From Rheum nobile (lineage: Eukaryota > Streptophyta > Magnoliopsida > Caryophyllales > Polygonaceae): a DNA stretch of 64,000 nucleotides. The stretch lies in the NCBI GenBank assembly GCA_027886185.1, contig WOAB01000109.1:8474501-8538500 (forward strand). Direction: 5' to 3'. The position numbers and the translations under genes were made by a program. Within the stretch, counting starts at the first letter, position 1, and the number at the start of each line of letters is the position of its first letter. Shown here piece by piece: positions 33,084 through 43,678 of the stretch. A model generated the notes under the pieces. The model saw only the letters and a list, made by a program, of their open reading frames with translations. It had not been told where the DNA came from and made no database searches.

Positions 33084-34283
33084 CTTCATGTTTGGCCACC
33101 AAAACTTCTTCCGAAGATCCTTGTACATCTTGCTAGAGCCAGGATGTACAGAATAAGCTGAAGAATGAGCTTCTCTCATTACTAACTGGCGAAGACCTTC
33201 TGTGTCAGGCACACAGATCCGGTCTTAAAACCAGAGTGATCCATCATCCTGAATCACGAAACTGGGAGCCTTCCCGTCCATTACTTCACTTCTTAGCTTC
33301 ACCAAGATTATGTCATCGACTTGCCTTTCTTTGATTTGATCTAGTAGCGTAGCCTGAATTTCCAGCATAGTCAGGTACCCTCTACGTTGATCATACAAGA
33401 CTTCAGCTTCGCATGACATTTGATTTAGTTTAGTCTAAGCAGTAAGTAGAGCAACTACTGTCTCGTGCGTTGTCTTCCGGCTCAGTGCATCGGCTACCAC
33501 GTTAGCCTTGCCCGGATGATACAACAACTCGATGTCGTAGTCCTTAAGCAACTCTAGCCAGCGGCGTTGTCTCATATTCAACTCCTTTTAAGTAAATATA
33601 TATTTGAGATTCTTGTGATCCGTGAAGACTTGGAATTTCACCCCATAGAGAAAATGCCTCCAAATCTTCAGTGCAAAAACTACCGCTGCTAACTCAAGAT
33701 CGTGTGTCGGATAGTTTTCTTCATAAGTCTTGAGTTGTCTGGATGCGTAAGCAATCACCTTGCCTCTCTGCATCAATACACAACCCAAACCACATTTTGA
33801 AGCATCACTATAGACCACATAATCGTCGTTCCCTTCTGGAAGTGCTAACACTGGTGTCGAGGTCAGACGTCGTTTCAATTCCTGAAAACTGGCCTCGCAC
33901 TTGTCATTCCAGACAAATTTCTTGTGGACTTTGCGGAGCAGACCGGTCATAGATAGAGCGATCTTCGAAAATCCCTCCACGAATCGTCTATAATATCCGG
34001 CAAGTCCAAGAAAACTGTGCACCTCCTTCACGTTCTGAGGCTGCTTCCAATTAGCCACAACTTCAAATTTCTGGGGATCAACCATAACCCCATTCTCATT
34101 GATCACATGGCCTAGGAAAGCCACTTCTCTCATCCATAAGTCAAACTTAGACAATTTAGCATACAACTCATTTTGTCTAAGGACTGATAAGGCAATCCGC
34201 AGATGTTCGTCGTGAACCTCTTTATTCGGAGAATAGATCAGAATGTCGTCGATGAAGACCACCACGAACTTGTCCAAGTACTA
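33084..34283 (-). pseudogene. Element C RT palm, RNase H and zinc finger start, duplicate copy 2
   Basis: On the minus strand a TAG (34281-34283) precedes YLDKFVVVFIDDILIYS, which contains the RT catalytic FIDD block. RT connection, RNase H (VVYSDASKCGLG; VFTDHKNLKYIF) and half of the integrase zinc finger follow, up to insertion E. Further stops lie near 33588 and 33225. This copy is continuous with upstream RT and is the ancestral unit. Confidence 0.85.
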
Positions 34284-35606
34284 GTGAAAGCATCGATTCA
34301 TCAAATCCATGAAGACTGCTGGAGCATTCATAAGTCCAAAAGGCATTACTACGAACTCGTAGTGACCATATCTGGTCCGGATCGCAGTTCTAGGAATGTC
34401 TTCCTTACGAATCCTTAGCTGATGATAACCCGATCTCAGGTCGATCTTGGAGAAAACTTTTGCTCCTTGTAACTGATCCAACAGATCATCAATCCTTGGC
34501 AAAGGATATTTATTCTTGATCATGACTTTATTCAACTCGCGATAGTCGATACAAAGTCGAAACGATCCATCTTTCTTCTTGACAAATAAAACCGGAGCAC
34601 CCCAAGGCGATGCGCTCGGCCTTACATAACCCTTGTCGAGAAGATCCTCGAGTTGCTTCTTCAACTCTTTCATCTCAGCAGGAGCCATCCGGTACGGTGA
34701 TTTAGAAATCGGCGCCGTACCAGGCTCAAGATCTATAGAAAATTCCACATCACGATTTGGGGCTAATCCAGGAATTTCTTCTGGAAAGACATCCGAAAAC
34801 CCCCTAACCACAGGAATATCAAGAACTGAAGGTTTATCTTTCGCGGGCAGATCCAGGTAGCAAAGGTACCCGACACAACCTTGTCGTAGTAGCTTAAATG
34901 CAGCCATTGTATTGATAAGCCTGCCGTTATCAGCGTCATTCCAACCCTTAAACTTGCACACGAACTGGCCCCCAGATGACACCGTCACCGTCCTTGAACT
35001 AAAGTCGATCACCGCCCCATGACGTGTCAGCCAATCCATACCGAGAATAATGTCGTATGGAGCCATGGCTATACAAATCAAATCTGCCTCGAATTTCTTA
35101 CCCTGAATGGTAATCGGAAATTCAGACAACCGCTTCGTCCCAACCAGACGATCACCATTAGGAAGACTTACAACGAAAGACTCACAAGCTTCGTCGCACA
35201 CTAATCCTAACTTACTAACATAACTATCCGAAATAAAGGAATGGGTAGCACCCGAATCAAACAGAATGCACACTGAAGTAGAATAAAGGTATAAAGTACC
35301 TTGTGCAATTGGAGCGTTAGGTCCATCCGCCTCACGCATCTCGTACATGCATTGACCGTGACCTCCAGAAGCAGTTGGGGCTTTCCCCTTATTCTGAGCA
35401 GTTGTTTTCATTGACGGATTATGAGTCTCAGCTGGCTTGAACCTAAGCCGGTTATTCTGATTAACTGACCCATATTGTGACTCCATTCCCTTCTGCTTTC
35501 CCTGCTGACAGAATTTCTGCATATGGCCTCCACGACCACATTCAAAGCATAACTTCTTCTCCTTTGGGCACACAATGCTCTTGTGCCCCGCAGCACCACA
35601 ATTATA
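34284..35606 (-). pseudogene. Element C nucleocapsid end, protease and RT fingers
   Basis: The minus-strand frame opens with a CCHC knuckle (CFECGRGGHMQKFC) and has protease core (CILFDSGATHSFIS; ILGMDWLTRHGA). It continues into RT (EIPGLAPNRDVEFSIDL, GAPVLFVKKKDGSFRLCIDY, SKIDLRSGYHQLRI, YEFVVMPFGLMNAP). The DSG active site is intact. The frame ends at TAG 34281. It is better preserved than the homologous part of A. Confidence 0.85.
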
Positions 35607-36616
35607 GCACTAGACTGGATCTTGCTCCGGCCCGTCTGCTGCGTTGACCCTCCTTGAGTCATGTCCGTCTTTGCTCGACCAGACTTAGCAAGGTTAGACG
35701 GTGGCGCAGGTCGCTTGAATCCACTCCCTTGATTCTGTATCGATCTTTGCCGATTGCATCTTTTGGTTGACTCCTCCAGAGTCACCTCCAATTTGTAGGC
35801 TGCATCCATATACTGCTCCAGAGTAGAGCATGTGTGATGCACCATCATTGGCTTGATATCTGGGCTCATCCACTCGTGGAAATACCAGATTTTCTGTGCC
35901 TCGCTGGATATCTCAGGTCCAGCGTACTGTAACAGATGATTGAACTTGGTCGCAAGCTCGGTTACCTTCAATCCATCCATTTTAGGGTAAAAAAACTCCT
36001 TGTGTTTCTCCTCCCTCATAGCACGAGAGAAGAAACGGTCTGTCATCTTTGTCTTGAACATCTCCCAGTTCAAAACAGGACTTTCAGCTAAGCCGGTACT
36101 CTCCCACCACTATCTAGCCTCTTTCTTCAACTGAAGAGAAGCTATATGTACTTTCTTAGCTTCAGTACAATCCACATTGCGGAACAGCCGCTCCATGTGG
36201 GAAAACCAATGGGTCACCCTGACCGGTTCTCCTTTTCCATTGTAGCTGTCAGGCCTTATGGAATTAACGGTCTTCAGCGCACGACCATAATTGTCCCGAG
36301 TCCTGACTGTATTCTCTTGGAATACATGGTTCACTGGCTCCTCAAATCTGGGAACCGGTGGAGGTATTGGCACACCTTGTGCCCGCGGCACACCTGGTCG
36401 TAGTATATCAGTTACTGCCTGCATAACCATTCCTCGAAATGCTTCCATTGCAGCAGCATCTAATACTATTGGAGCGTTGGTCTGACCTTGACCATTGCCC
36501 CCAGGATGATTGTTGGAACCTGACTCCTGCTCGTCTTGTCCAACATTTCCTACAGTTGGTCTGGGGTCATTGCTTGTCCCAGCACCAGCTCGAATTGTGT
36601 TCCTCGTGTTCACCAT
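35408..36616 (-). pseudogene. Element C gag
   Basis: The start at 36616 (MVNTRNTIRAGAG) matches element A. The capsid region includes RPDSYNGKGEPVRVTHWFSH and KVTELATKFNHLLQYAG. A TAG lies at 36110-36112, and a frameshift near 35620 precedes the first CCHC knuckle (CYNCGAAGHKSIVC), which also has an upstream TAG. Gag and protease-RT were originally one frame, as usual for chromoviruses. Confidence 0.85.
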
Positions 36617-36893
36617 CTGTTTACCGATCCAATTCCAAGTATTTTATACATTAATATTATTCAATATACTTAATGTAGCAAAATCACTCAGAGTAGATCA
36701 ACTTGATATTTTTATAGATGAACTTGAACTATTTTATAAACTGTACATTAGCCGATCTCCCGAGCATCAGGTCAAAATTGCTCGGAGATTGTAGTATTTC
36801 ACAAAGTACATGCCGCAATACTAGAATATTTACACGGTACATGCTGAAATACTAAGAAAAGGAAACTACTGCTACAGGCAACGTCGGTCCTCA
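36617..36893 (-). other. Spacer between extra ORF and gag, element C
   Basis: This is an AT-rich, non-coding spacer equivalent to 9414-9658 in A. Confidence 0.6.
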
Positions 36894-37748
36894 TCACGGT
36901 GCTCCGAAACATTTCCTATACGGTAGACTTCCCATGCAAGGCTTCTTCGAACGGGGTTCTCCATCGGATTCTGACGATGGACTACGCACCCTGCTTGGCC
37001 CTGGAACACATGATCCTATCTCAGTCATGGTGAAGTATGGATCATCCAAGTTTGGCTCTCCTAGCCCAGCCCTTCTCTGAGCATTGGCGATCATTTTATC
37101 CATCTGGCATTGCTGTTCAAAAGAGATCATCTCGCTTTGACGAAGGATCTCTCGTAGCTCAGATTCCGTCCTCTTTCTCCTTCGAGCAGGGATAGGCTGA
37201 GATTCTCTACCACTTCTTCCAATACCGTACTCGATATAAAGTATTTCCCAGTCAGCATCCGACATGAGTGCGTACTCTGGCACTGGTGGCAACTCTTGCA
37301 CAGGTGGTAACTCTGAACTGGGGTGAATAAATTGCATCCCCAGTTCCTGACTATCCACCAGCAAGTGCCTCAAGTCATTGGACTCCTGGTTCTGCCCGTT
37401 GAGGTCCATCTCGGTATTCTCCTCGGGATCATCCTCAATGGGGTCCTCTTCCTCGTCGGGGTCATCCTCGAGCATTTCCTCCTCTTCTTCCTCTTCAGAA
37501 ATCATTTCTATCTGGTAATCGTCATTGTAGTACCCTCTCGCGTACCTAGAAAATTCATCTTCTTGCATTGCTTCCTCCCTTGGTGGCTCAACTGGTGCTG
37601 CCACAGGAACTACAGCATTCCTTGACACCAGGACTATCGACTCAGGAAGCACATGCTTGATCTCCTCAGGTGGGCTGCTTGGTTCTCCAACCTCGAAGCA
37701 CCCCTGGGGTATTGGGAAGTCGAGCCTTCCTGGAGATGGTGAATCCAT
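36894..37748 (-). CDS. Extra acidic ORF upstream of gag in element C
   Basis: The intact 284-residue frame starts with ATG at 37748. It shares with the extra ORF of A an N-terminal CFEVGEPSSPP block, ARGY and ESNDL...HLL blocks, and the C-terminal PGPSRVRSPSS...SLPYRK block. The middle is highly acidic (Glu/Asp runs, residues about 75-120). A basic cluster (PARRRKRTESEL, about residues 185-197) may be a nuclear-localisation-like signal. Retention of an open frame here while gag and pol of the same element carry stops is notable. The family is not recognised. It might be an accessory protein or a very divergent gag extension. Confidence 0.75.
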   Translation of the reverse strand: MDSPSPGRLDFPIPQGCFEVGEPSSPPEEIKHVLPESIVLVSRNAVVPVAAPVEPPREEAMQEDEFSRYARGYYNDDYQIEMISEEEEEEEMLEDDPDEEEDPIEDDPEENTEMDLNGQNQESNDLRHLLVDSQELGMQFIHPSSELPPVQELPPVPEYALMSDADWEILYIEYGIGRSGRESQPIPARRRKRTESELREILRQSEMISFEQQCQMDKMIANAQRRAGLGEPNLDDPYFTMTEIGSCVPGPSRVRSPSSESDGEPRSKKPCMGSLPYRKCFGAP

Positions 37749-37998
37749 CTCGGCATCTACCGAGTCCCTCTTATGAGAAAGACACGCACCTATATCCTAT
37801 AGGATAAAGAGGAAGACATTAGTCTTTCTAGACATAGAAGCAAGCTTACTACATCAGACTATAGATAGAAGACATGACTATGAACGGTTTGGATTTAAAA
37901 ACACCGTTTTTATTTTTGAAACTTAGAGCCTTTCTAAAACACTTTTCAATCAAGACGAGTAAATGGTTTTCAAATACCCAACCCGTTTTAAAACTTTA
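37749..37998 (-). other. Leader between PBS and extra ORF, element C
   Basis: A 250-bp untranslated leader with no gene, equivalent in place to 10706-10912 of A and sharing the phrase agtaaatggttt...cccaacccgttttaaa. Confidence 0.6.
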
Positions 37999-38011
37999 GG
38001 CTCTGATACCA
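37999..38011 (-). other. Primer-binding site of element C
   Basis: On the minus strand TGGTATCAGAGCC lies four bases past the 5' LTR end, matching initiator tRNA-Met. Confidence 0.9.
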
Positions 38012-38015
38012 CAAC

Positions 38016-40397
38016 TGTAACACCCCCAAATCTTAACCCATTTGGAAAGGAATTACCGCCAGTGACCTCAGTTTTTCTCACCGAAGCCACCTAAGGCTTT
38101 ACCGTTTAAATACAATCCATGAAACACTTATGATACAAAATCATCATAATATTCTATTAAAGAATGAGTCCCGGAATTACATCCCAATTCCGAATAGGAC
38201 TAAATACAGAGTTAAACAAAATACAGAGTAAATAAGTTACAGCGGAAGTCTTTCTTAAAATATTACAAAAAGGGTTGTGATCATCATGATCACCTGCCCA
38301 AGGTTCTCAACCTGATTAAAACAGTAAAAACATCCAAAAACCACCGTCGTCTTCATAGTCATTCTAGTCTCCTCATATCTGCGCTCTATCTGATGTGTCG
38401 AATTGAACGGATGACACCAGCCAACCATACAGAGAACAATTTTGGTTGGTTAGTCTAATGAAAGACCATGCAAGGGCACAAAGTAGAAGGTTCTAAGTAG
38501 TCGTATTAGGTTAGACTCATCGTCTCTCGAATAATAGTCGAGTACGATAGTCAACCACCATACTGCTACTGGAATACAGCAAAAGGCATGCACGAGAGAA
38601 GATTCTAGAAGACCGAGTCTTCTCAGAAATCAACTCGAAAGAAGACTCCAACGAAATGAGTCTTATAGGAAGATATGACAAAGTCTGGAACAACACAGAA
38701 TCACAGAATTACAGTATTACAATATCGCATTCGAGCGACTAAAAGTTAAGACGAGCTTTCCTAGCTACACTAGCGCCTAGCTGCACTACTCGCCTAGGGT
38801 ATATTAATTATGTGCGACAACGGCACTTATCTTATGATATTCTCAAACGCACAACACGTTATAAGCTTTTAAATGTATATATCTCATGGATCCTATACAT
38901 ATAGTATTAGGTGGGGCTTAGCCACCTCTCTACTAGATTCTGAGATTTGTGACACCAGCTAAGTGCACCCCCTCTATACTCGTGTATCAGAGGTTAGGTC
39001 ATGACCGTCCATGTGGTATCAGGTGGGGTCTAGCCACCTCTCTACCAAATTATAAAGAAATGACTGGATCCCAACGAATCCAACGTTCCTAACTACTAGT
39101 GCTAACTAAACAGTCCAAGCACAACAATAGTCCACAAACATCAACATAACCGCCCTCAAGGCTATCAACATAAATATATATTCATAATAGCGTTGTTCTA
39201 ACAGATATACAACCTATTATAATATCATATTTTAGTTCTCCAAAACAATTAACAAAACTGTTCCCAGATGAACACAGTATTCATTCCAAATTAATTACTC
39301 AATTAAACAACTGATAATTAATGGAAACATGGAATGATGAGCAAGAGCGAACCGCCACTTGCCTTAAATCCGCAGAAGCTTAAACGAAGCTAGGTACGAC
39401 GACAACTGGTTTCCGGGCTCGAAGCAGGGACAGATCTGGCAACACAGATTCCTTCGGATCGACCCATAAAGAAACCCTAAGTTAGATTCTACAACAACGA
39501 GTACGAATCTAAAGAATAACGAAAGGAATCGAAAGGAACGAAGCCCGATCGAAAGCCACAGAAGCCAAGGCCGAAACAAGCCAATATCTTTTGGGCGGCG
39601 GTCGCCGCCTGCCTTACGGCGGGCACCGCCTGTTCATGGCGGTAGTCGCTGCCTGCCTTACGGCGGGCGCCGCTACGAACACCGGGAAAATTTACGAGAA
39701 GCACCAAACTCACCGACGACGATCGTTTTGCCTCTCCTTTGCCTTGCTTTGTATTCTAAGCTTCCAAGGGCCTCCAAAGCTTCACTTTGCAACTGGAATA
39801 ACACCAAATGGAGCTCCGACGATCGATTGTGAATTATCCGGCGAAAGCTTAAATTTCCGGCGAGTGATTTATAGGGAGATTGAGCTTCGAATTTGTGCTC
39901 AATTCAGCTCCCAAATCCTCCTTTAAATAGCCAAAACTCCAGGGGACAACCAAGGGCACGTGGAGGGCTAAGATCGGAGGTCATCCGATTCACCGACCAC
40001 CACGGAGTCAAGCCGGCGAGGCAGAGCTAGGCCTGCACCTAGGCGGCGGTCGCTGCCCATTTTGGCCGGCGGCGGTCGCTGTTTTTTTGGCGCCACTTGC
40101 CAACTTGCCGGGAAGAGGATGACGATGTCAGAGCCTGCCTTACGGCGGTCGCCTCCAAGCCCATTTTTCGTCCGTTAAGCTTGGAACAACAAGGTCTTAA
40201 TTCGGGATAAATAATAATCGTACACGAATGAGTATTAAGTCCCAAAATATGTCGACTGTATATTATTTCACTTAGAAAAATATTACAGAGATTAAGAACA
40301 TTACAGAATGTCTTTCTGTCTTCGAAATTAAATCGACGTACACAATAGACGTTCATGTAATTTCCAAAATACCCTTACATAAATACGGGGTATCACA
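38016..40397 (-). repeat. 5' LTR of element C
   Basis: The 2382-bp LTR runs from tgtaacaccccc to ggggtatcaca and is nearly identical to 23323-25703. It has a TATTTAAA promoter-like box near 39922-39929, GC-rich palindromes at 39594-39672 and 40041-40088, and a further unit at 40138-40155. Confidence 0.9.
39594..40155. repeat. GC-rich palindrome groups in the C LTR (right copy)
   Basis: GGCGGTCGCCGCC-type units lie 250-330 bp downstream and 115-230 bp upstream of the promoter-like box, the same layout as in A. The number of units differs between the two C LTRs (39594-39672 has one more unit than 24898-24959; 40138-40155 has one fewer), so units are gained and lost quickly. Confidence 0.7.
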
Positions 40398-41721
40398 TTC
40401 CCCTTCTGCTCCGTCCCCGCTAAAAGCCCAGGACCTCAATCCTATGCTTGTCGGCGTGTCAATGGAGGAACAACCATGTCCCCAACATGTCGAAGAAGAG
40501 AAAGTCTCTTCTCCCTCCAAGGACAGAGGAGACGAGGAGGAACAGTCGATGCAATCCCTGGAGAAGGAACTGGGTGTAAAGTCTGCACCTTTGGCGCCGC
40601 CTCCACCTCGCAAGCGCAAGCTCACCGATTTTGCTGTCACTGCCCGGGAAGAGGAGGAAAACGAGGATGTTGAAATCTTGGAGCATCGCATGGCTCCAAC
40701 AGCCCAATCGACACCGTCTAAGTCTGGTGGCGATGAAAATGCTCCTCGCCCTCTAAAGGCACGACTTCGTTCTGCTGTGAAGCCAGAGTTGAAAAGGGCC
40801 AAATCTGTTGGCAAAGCAAAGCTGGATCTCTCCATCTTCACCACCACTGTTCCCGACTTCTCTGAAGGTAAAAAGATCCTTCCACCACTTCTGATTCGTG
40901 AAAGCTTCTATTCTGAGCACAATGTGGAGGAGATCTTGGAACTTCTGCGTTTCCAAGGCTGGGAATGTATCTGTTCCAACAGGGCGACGGTCAATGAAGT
41001 ACAAATGCGAGAGTTCTACCACTACTTTCACCTATCCAAAGCTGATGTCCTGTGTGGGTCGACCAAGATCAGTGGCGAAGATTTGTCTTTTACGCCTAAG
41101 GTTATCTCCTCGCTTCTCTCTGTTCCTTTGGGTGGTTTCTATGAGGTCCCTGCGAGCGAGATCAATGATGAGAAGCTTGCTTGTATGTAACGGCTATTTG
41201 GTTCAACTTCTGGGGAGCTACACACTGAAAGGCTGACATTGGCTCAGCGAATTGCTTCCCATATCATTTCCAGAGCTGTGGCGCTTCGCCAAGAGAAGCG
41301 CAACACCATCACCATGTGCGACCTGTTTCTGCTTGACCGGTTTCTGAGAAGGGAGAAAATTGATCTCCCTCGAGTGATCTTGTGCCATATGGACCGGTGC
41401 AAAGCTAAGTCCCACTCTTTGGCCTATCCAGGCTTGGTGAAGATGCTGTTGCTTCGAGATGAAGCATATATTGAAAAGAATGAGGTGTCTCTGGGAAGTG
41501 AGTTGGATTCTACTGCTGTGGAGAAAATGAAGTTCAAAGGTGACTCTAAGGGAATGGGCACTGTGACTGCTAAGAAAGCAGCTGGTGAAGGAACGTCAAA
41601 GGGAAGCTCTATCCAACATCAGATCTTGGCTGAGCTTAAGCAGTTGAACGTAACGATGAATCTGCTCCTAGATCACTTTCTGAGCAAAGACGAGGATGCT
41701 GTTGAAGACCCTGAGAGATGA
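40398..41721 (+). pseudogene. Element D env-like ORF, second part
   Basis: Open text from 40444 to 41721 is one frame broken by a single TAA (41188-41190). It has an acidic, Pro-rich N-terminal part with basic patches (PPPPRKRKLTDF), then a conserved-looking block (ILELLRFQGWECICSNRA...MREFYHYFHL...FTPKVISSLLSVPLGGF) like the 'putative plant transposon protein' domain found in accessory ORFs of plant retrotransposons. A C-terminal region follows with LAELKQLNVTMNLLLDHFL. There is no convincing signal peptide or transmembrane segment in view, so 'env-like' refers to position. The link to 23112-23322 is out of frame by one base. Confidence 0.7.
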
Positions 41722-42150
41722 GTTTTCCCTGTTACTACCCTGCCCGTCTAATCTTTTGTTTTTGTTTTTTCTATGTTTTTATGTCTTTTGTGTGATTGTT
41801 CCCTATCTTTTGATAATGGTTGTCTAGGTTCCTTTGCATTGTACTTCGCCTTGCTTAATGAATGAAATATTTTGCTTATGATTTGCATACGAGTCAAGTC
41901 TTTGTGATTTCTGTGATCTTTTGATGATGCCAAAAGGGGGAAGTATGGAAAATGTGAAACCCAAGGAAGGGTTGATAACAGATGCTAGTGCTAAGGAGAA
42001 TGACGATGCTGCTTGAAGGTAAATCCTTCTATGAACTCTCTGAGGGGGAACAATGTCAATATCTGGACTGTAGTATTTGTGTGATTACATGTGAATTTGA
42101 CTTCTTACTTGTCTGTTTTGAACGTGCACATTTTGAAGGAGTTTGTCATC
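41722..42150 (+). other. 3' non-coding region of element D with repeated purine tracts
   Basis: No gene is supported. Purine-tract-like copies occur near 41930-41945 (ccaaaagggggaag) and 42040-42052 (tgagggggaacaat) before the true tract. Sireviruses are known for such multiplied tracts. Confidence 0.7.
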
Positions 42151-42167
42151 ACCAAAAAGGGGGAAAT
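42151..42167 (+). other. Polypurine tract of element D
   Basis: accaaaaagggggaaat directly precedes the 3' LTR start TGTTGGAACG. Confidence 0.85.
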
Positions 42168-43017
42168 TGTTGGAACGATGATGTTCCCTCTAGTTTTGAT
42201 GATGATAAACTCAATGGCGTTTGATGGTTTTTAGTGTGACTATGAGTTTCAGGAAACAGATGATTTAAAGGAACGATGAAAACCAAGTGAAGAATCAAAA
42301 CAGAGAATACAAGGAACAGAGAAGTCAACAATGAGAAACAACACGCTGGAAGAAAAGAGAAAGAGAGACGTGCGTTGTTGAACAGAAAAGGAAAGGGAAC
42401 AACGCCAAGGAACGCATGACGCGCGATGTAAACCCTTACGCCTGCCGAATCTTTCTTTTATGGAAACAAAGATTGAAGGAGCAACTTGGGCCGCAAGAAG
42501 GTAATCTCGTTGGAGATATTCTGGTTAGGATAGATTAGTTAAGATTGTATAGGATTATTTTATCTTATTTTCCTTAAGTAAAACTAGGGTAAATTAGATG
42601 GAATACCTAGACTATAAGATAAAAAGTTGCAAACTTCATTTGACAAGTGATTTACGGCATTTTCCACTGAGAAAAGGATTCGAAAGAAGAAAGAACTTAC
42701 AAGCACGTGAATTTGGTGAGTTGAGTACTTGTTAGGGTTTTGATTGTCTTAGGTGTTGTTAGGAACGTTACATTCAGAGGTCTAGATATCTAGGACTAAA
42801 CTAGATTGAGATAAGACTTGCGTGTTTGTAATTCCAAGATTAATAACACAAGTAGACTTTCAAAATCCTACTAGGGAAACCTAGAGATATAGGTTTTTCT
42901 TAGTCAACTAGTTGGTTGATTAAGTTTTCCTCTCTAAGGAACTGTGTCTGTTACTCTATTATTCTGTTACGATATTCCGCTGCCCAAGGAACAGTTATAC
43001 CGTTCCTTGTACTAACA
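42168..43017 (+). repeat. 3' LTR of element D
   Basis: The 850-bp partner of 18204-19047. Differences are scattered substitutions and short indels, with matching TGTTGG and ACTAACA ends. Confidence 0.9.
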
Positions 43018-43250
43018 CTCGATTCTATTAGCAATATTAATTATCTTGCTTTCAATAACTAGTTTATTATTTTCCTATTGTAATCATTCAGTAACTTAGT
43101 GCTATAAGTGCTGAGTATTAGTAGGATAGTTGGAGAGATTCTAGGCCTTTGTTAGCTAATCTCTCTTTAAGCAGTTATATTCAATCTTGTATAAATAAGG
43201 GAGATCTTCCTAATAAAAGATAATATCTTTGAACAAAGATCTATCTTATA
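43018..43250 (+). repeat. 5' LTR remnant of element F
   Basis: AT-rich sequence with a TATA box (tataaata, 43190-43197) ends just before a PBS-like site. The upstream part is missing at the border with element D, and no partner copy is in the window. Confidence 0.55.
43190..43197 (+). promoter_or_regulatory. TATA box of the F LTR
   Basis: tataaata lies about 60 bp before the PBS, consistent with a short copia U3-R-U5. Confidence 0.55.
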
Positions 43251-43262
43251 TGGTATCAGTTA
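43251..43262 (+). other. Primer-binding site of element F
   Basis: tggtatcagtta keeps the first nine bases of the tRNA-Met type site and then diverges. Confidence 0.6.
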
Positions 43263-43334
43263 AGCTTTAAACGATCCATCAAAATTCCTTTTTCTCCCTA
43301 AAGTCAAATACTAGCACAAAACCAACTCTCTGCT

Positions 43335-43673
43335 ATGGCTGAATTCACCGCAACAATTCCAAATCCAACCGATGGAACTCGCCCATTCATCATTGTCCAC
43401 TTCACAAATGCCATCAAACTCTCTCCCACAAATTACATCACCTGGAAAGCTCAAATCCAGGCAACTCTAAATGGTTACGACCTCTTCCAATTCGTGAATG
43501 GCGATCACCCTGCTCCGCCATCAACCATCACAAATCAAACCACGACAACACCGAACCCGGCGTACAACACCTGGATGCGCCAGGACCAACTTCTTTACGG
43601 TGCCCTCGTCGGCACTCTCTCCCCAACAATGGCTCCACTTGTTACCCGAGCCAAAACCACAAAGGACGCCTGC
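43335..43673 (+). pseudogene. Element F gag, first part
   Basis: ATG 43335 starts a copia gag N-terminus (KLSPTNYITWKAQIQATLNGYDL, W-MRQDQLLYGALVGTL). The frame is cut after TTKDAC by insertion of G at GACAT. Across the insertion it reads on in frame at 59338 (DILARTYANPSKGH), so no bases other than the target duplication were gained. Confidence 0.85.
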
Positions 43674-43678
43674 GACAT
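43674..43678. other. Target site duplication of element G (left)
   Basis: gacat, repeated at 59333-59337. Confidence 0.9.

Larger units (their letters stand above)
25501..34127 (-). repeat. 4.31-kb direct tandem duplication inside element C
   Basis: 25501-29814 and 29815-34127 are almost identical with a constant offset of 4313-4314 bp. Each unit holds the first ~200 bp of the 3' LTR, purine tract, integrase, insertion E, RNase H and RT end. At the junction (29815) RT sequence ...cttctct passes into LTR sequence tcttaatccggg, with TCT shared by both partners. Confidence 0.9.
23323..40397 (-). mobile_element. Element C: Tekay/Del-like chromovirus nested in element D
   Basis: The 17-kb minus-strand element has 2.38-kb LTRs at 23323-25703 and 38016-40397. 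It has a tRNA-Met type PBS, an acidic extra ORF, gag, protease-RT, RNase H, integrase interrupted by E, a chromodomain and a purine tract. A 4.31-kb block running from the RT end into the 3' LTR start is present twice in tandem. The flanks gtccc (23318-23322) and ttccc (40398-40402) match at four of five bases, consistent with a mutated target duplication. It is the closest relative of A in the window. Confidence 0.9.
18204..43017 (+). mobile_element. Element D: Sirevirus-type Ty1/copia, deleted in pol and split by element C
   Basis: The plus-strand order is LTR (18204-19047), tRNA-Met type PBS, long gag with CCHC knuckle, protease, pre-integrase domain, deletion, RNase H, non-coding region, env-like ORF split by C, repeated purine tracts and 3' LTR (42168-43017). 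Long gag, an env-like third ORF and multiplied purine tracts are known Sirevirus traits. The flanks show no matching 5-bp target duplication (ccctc versus ctcga), so one flank has probably been rearranged. Confidence 0.85.

Noticed and set aside
40353..40847. Minus-strand ORF of 164 codons opposite the env-like ORF of D
   Set aside because: It is Ser-rich text that is the antisense shadow of the env-like frame, and it crosses the LTR border of C.
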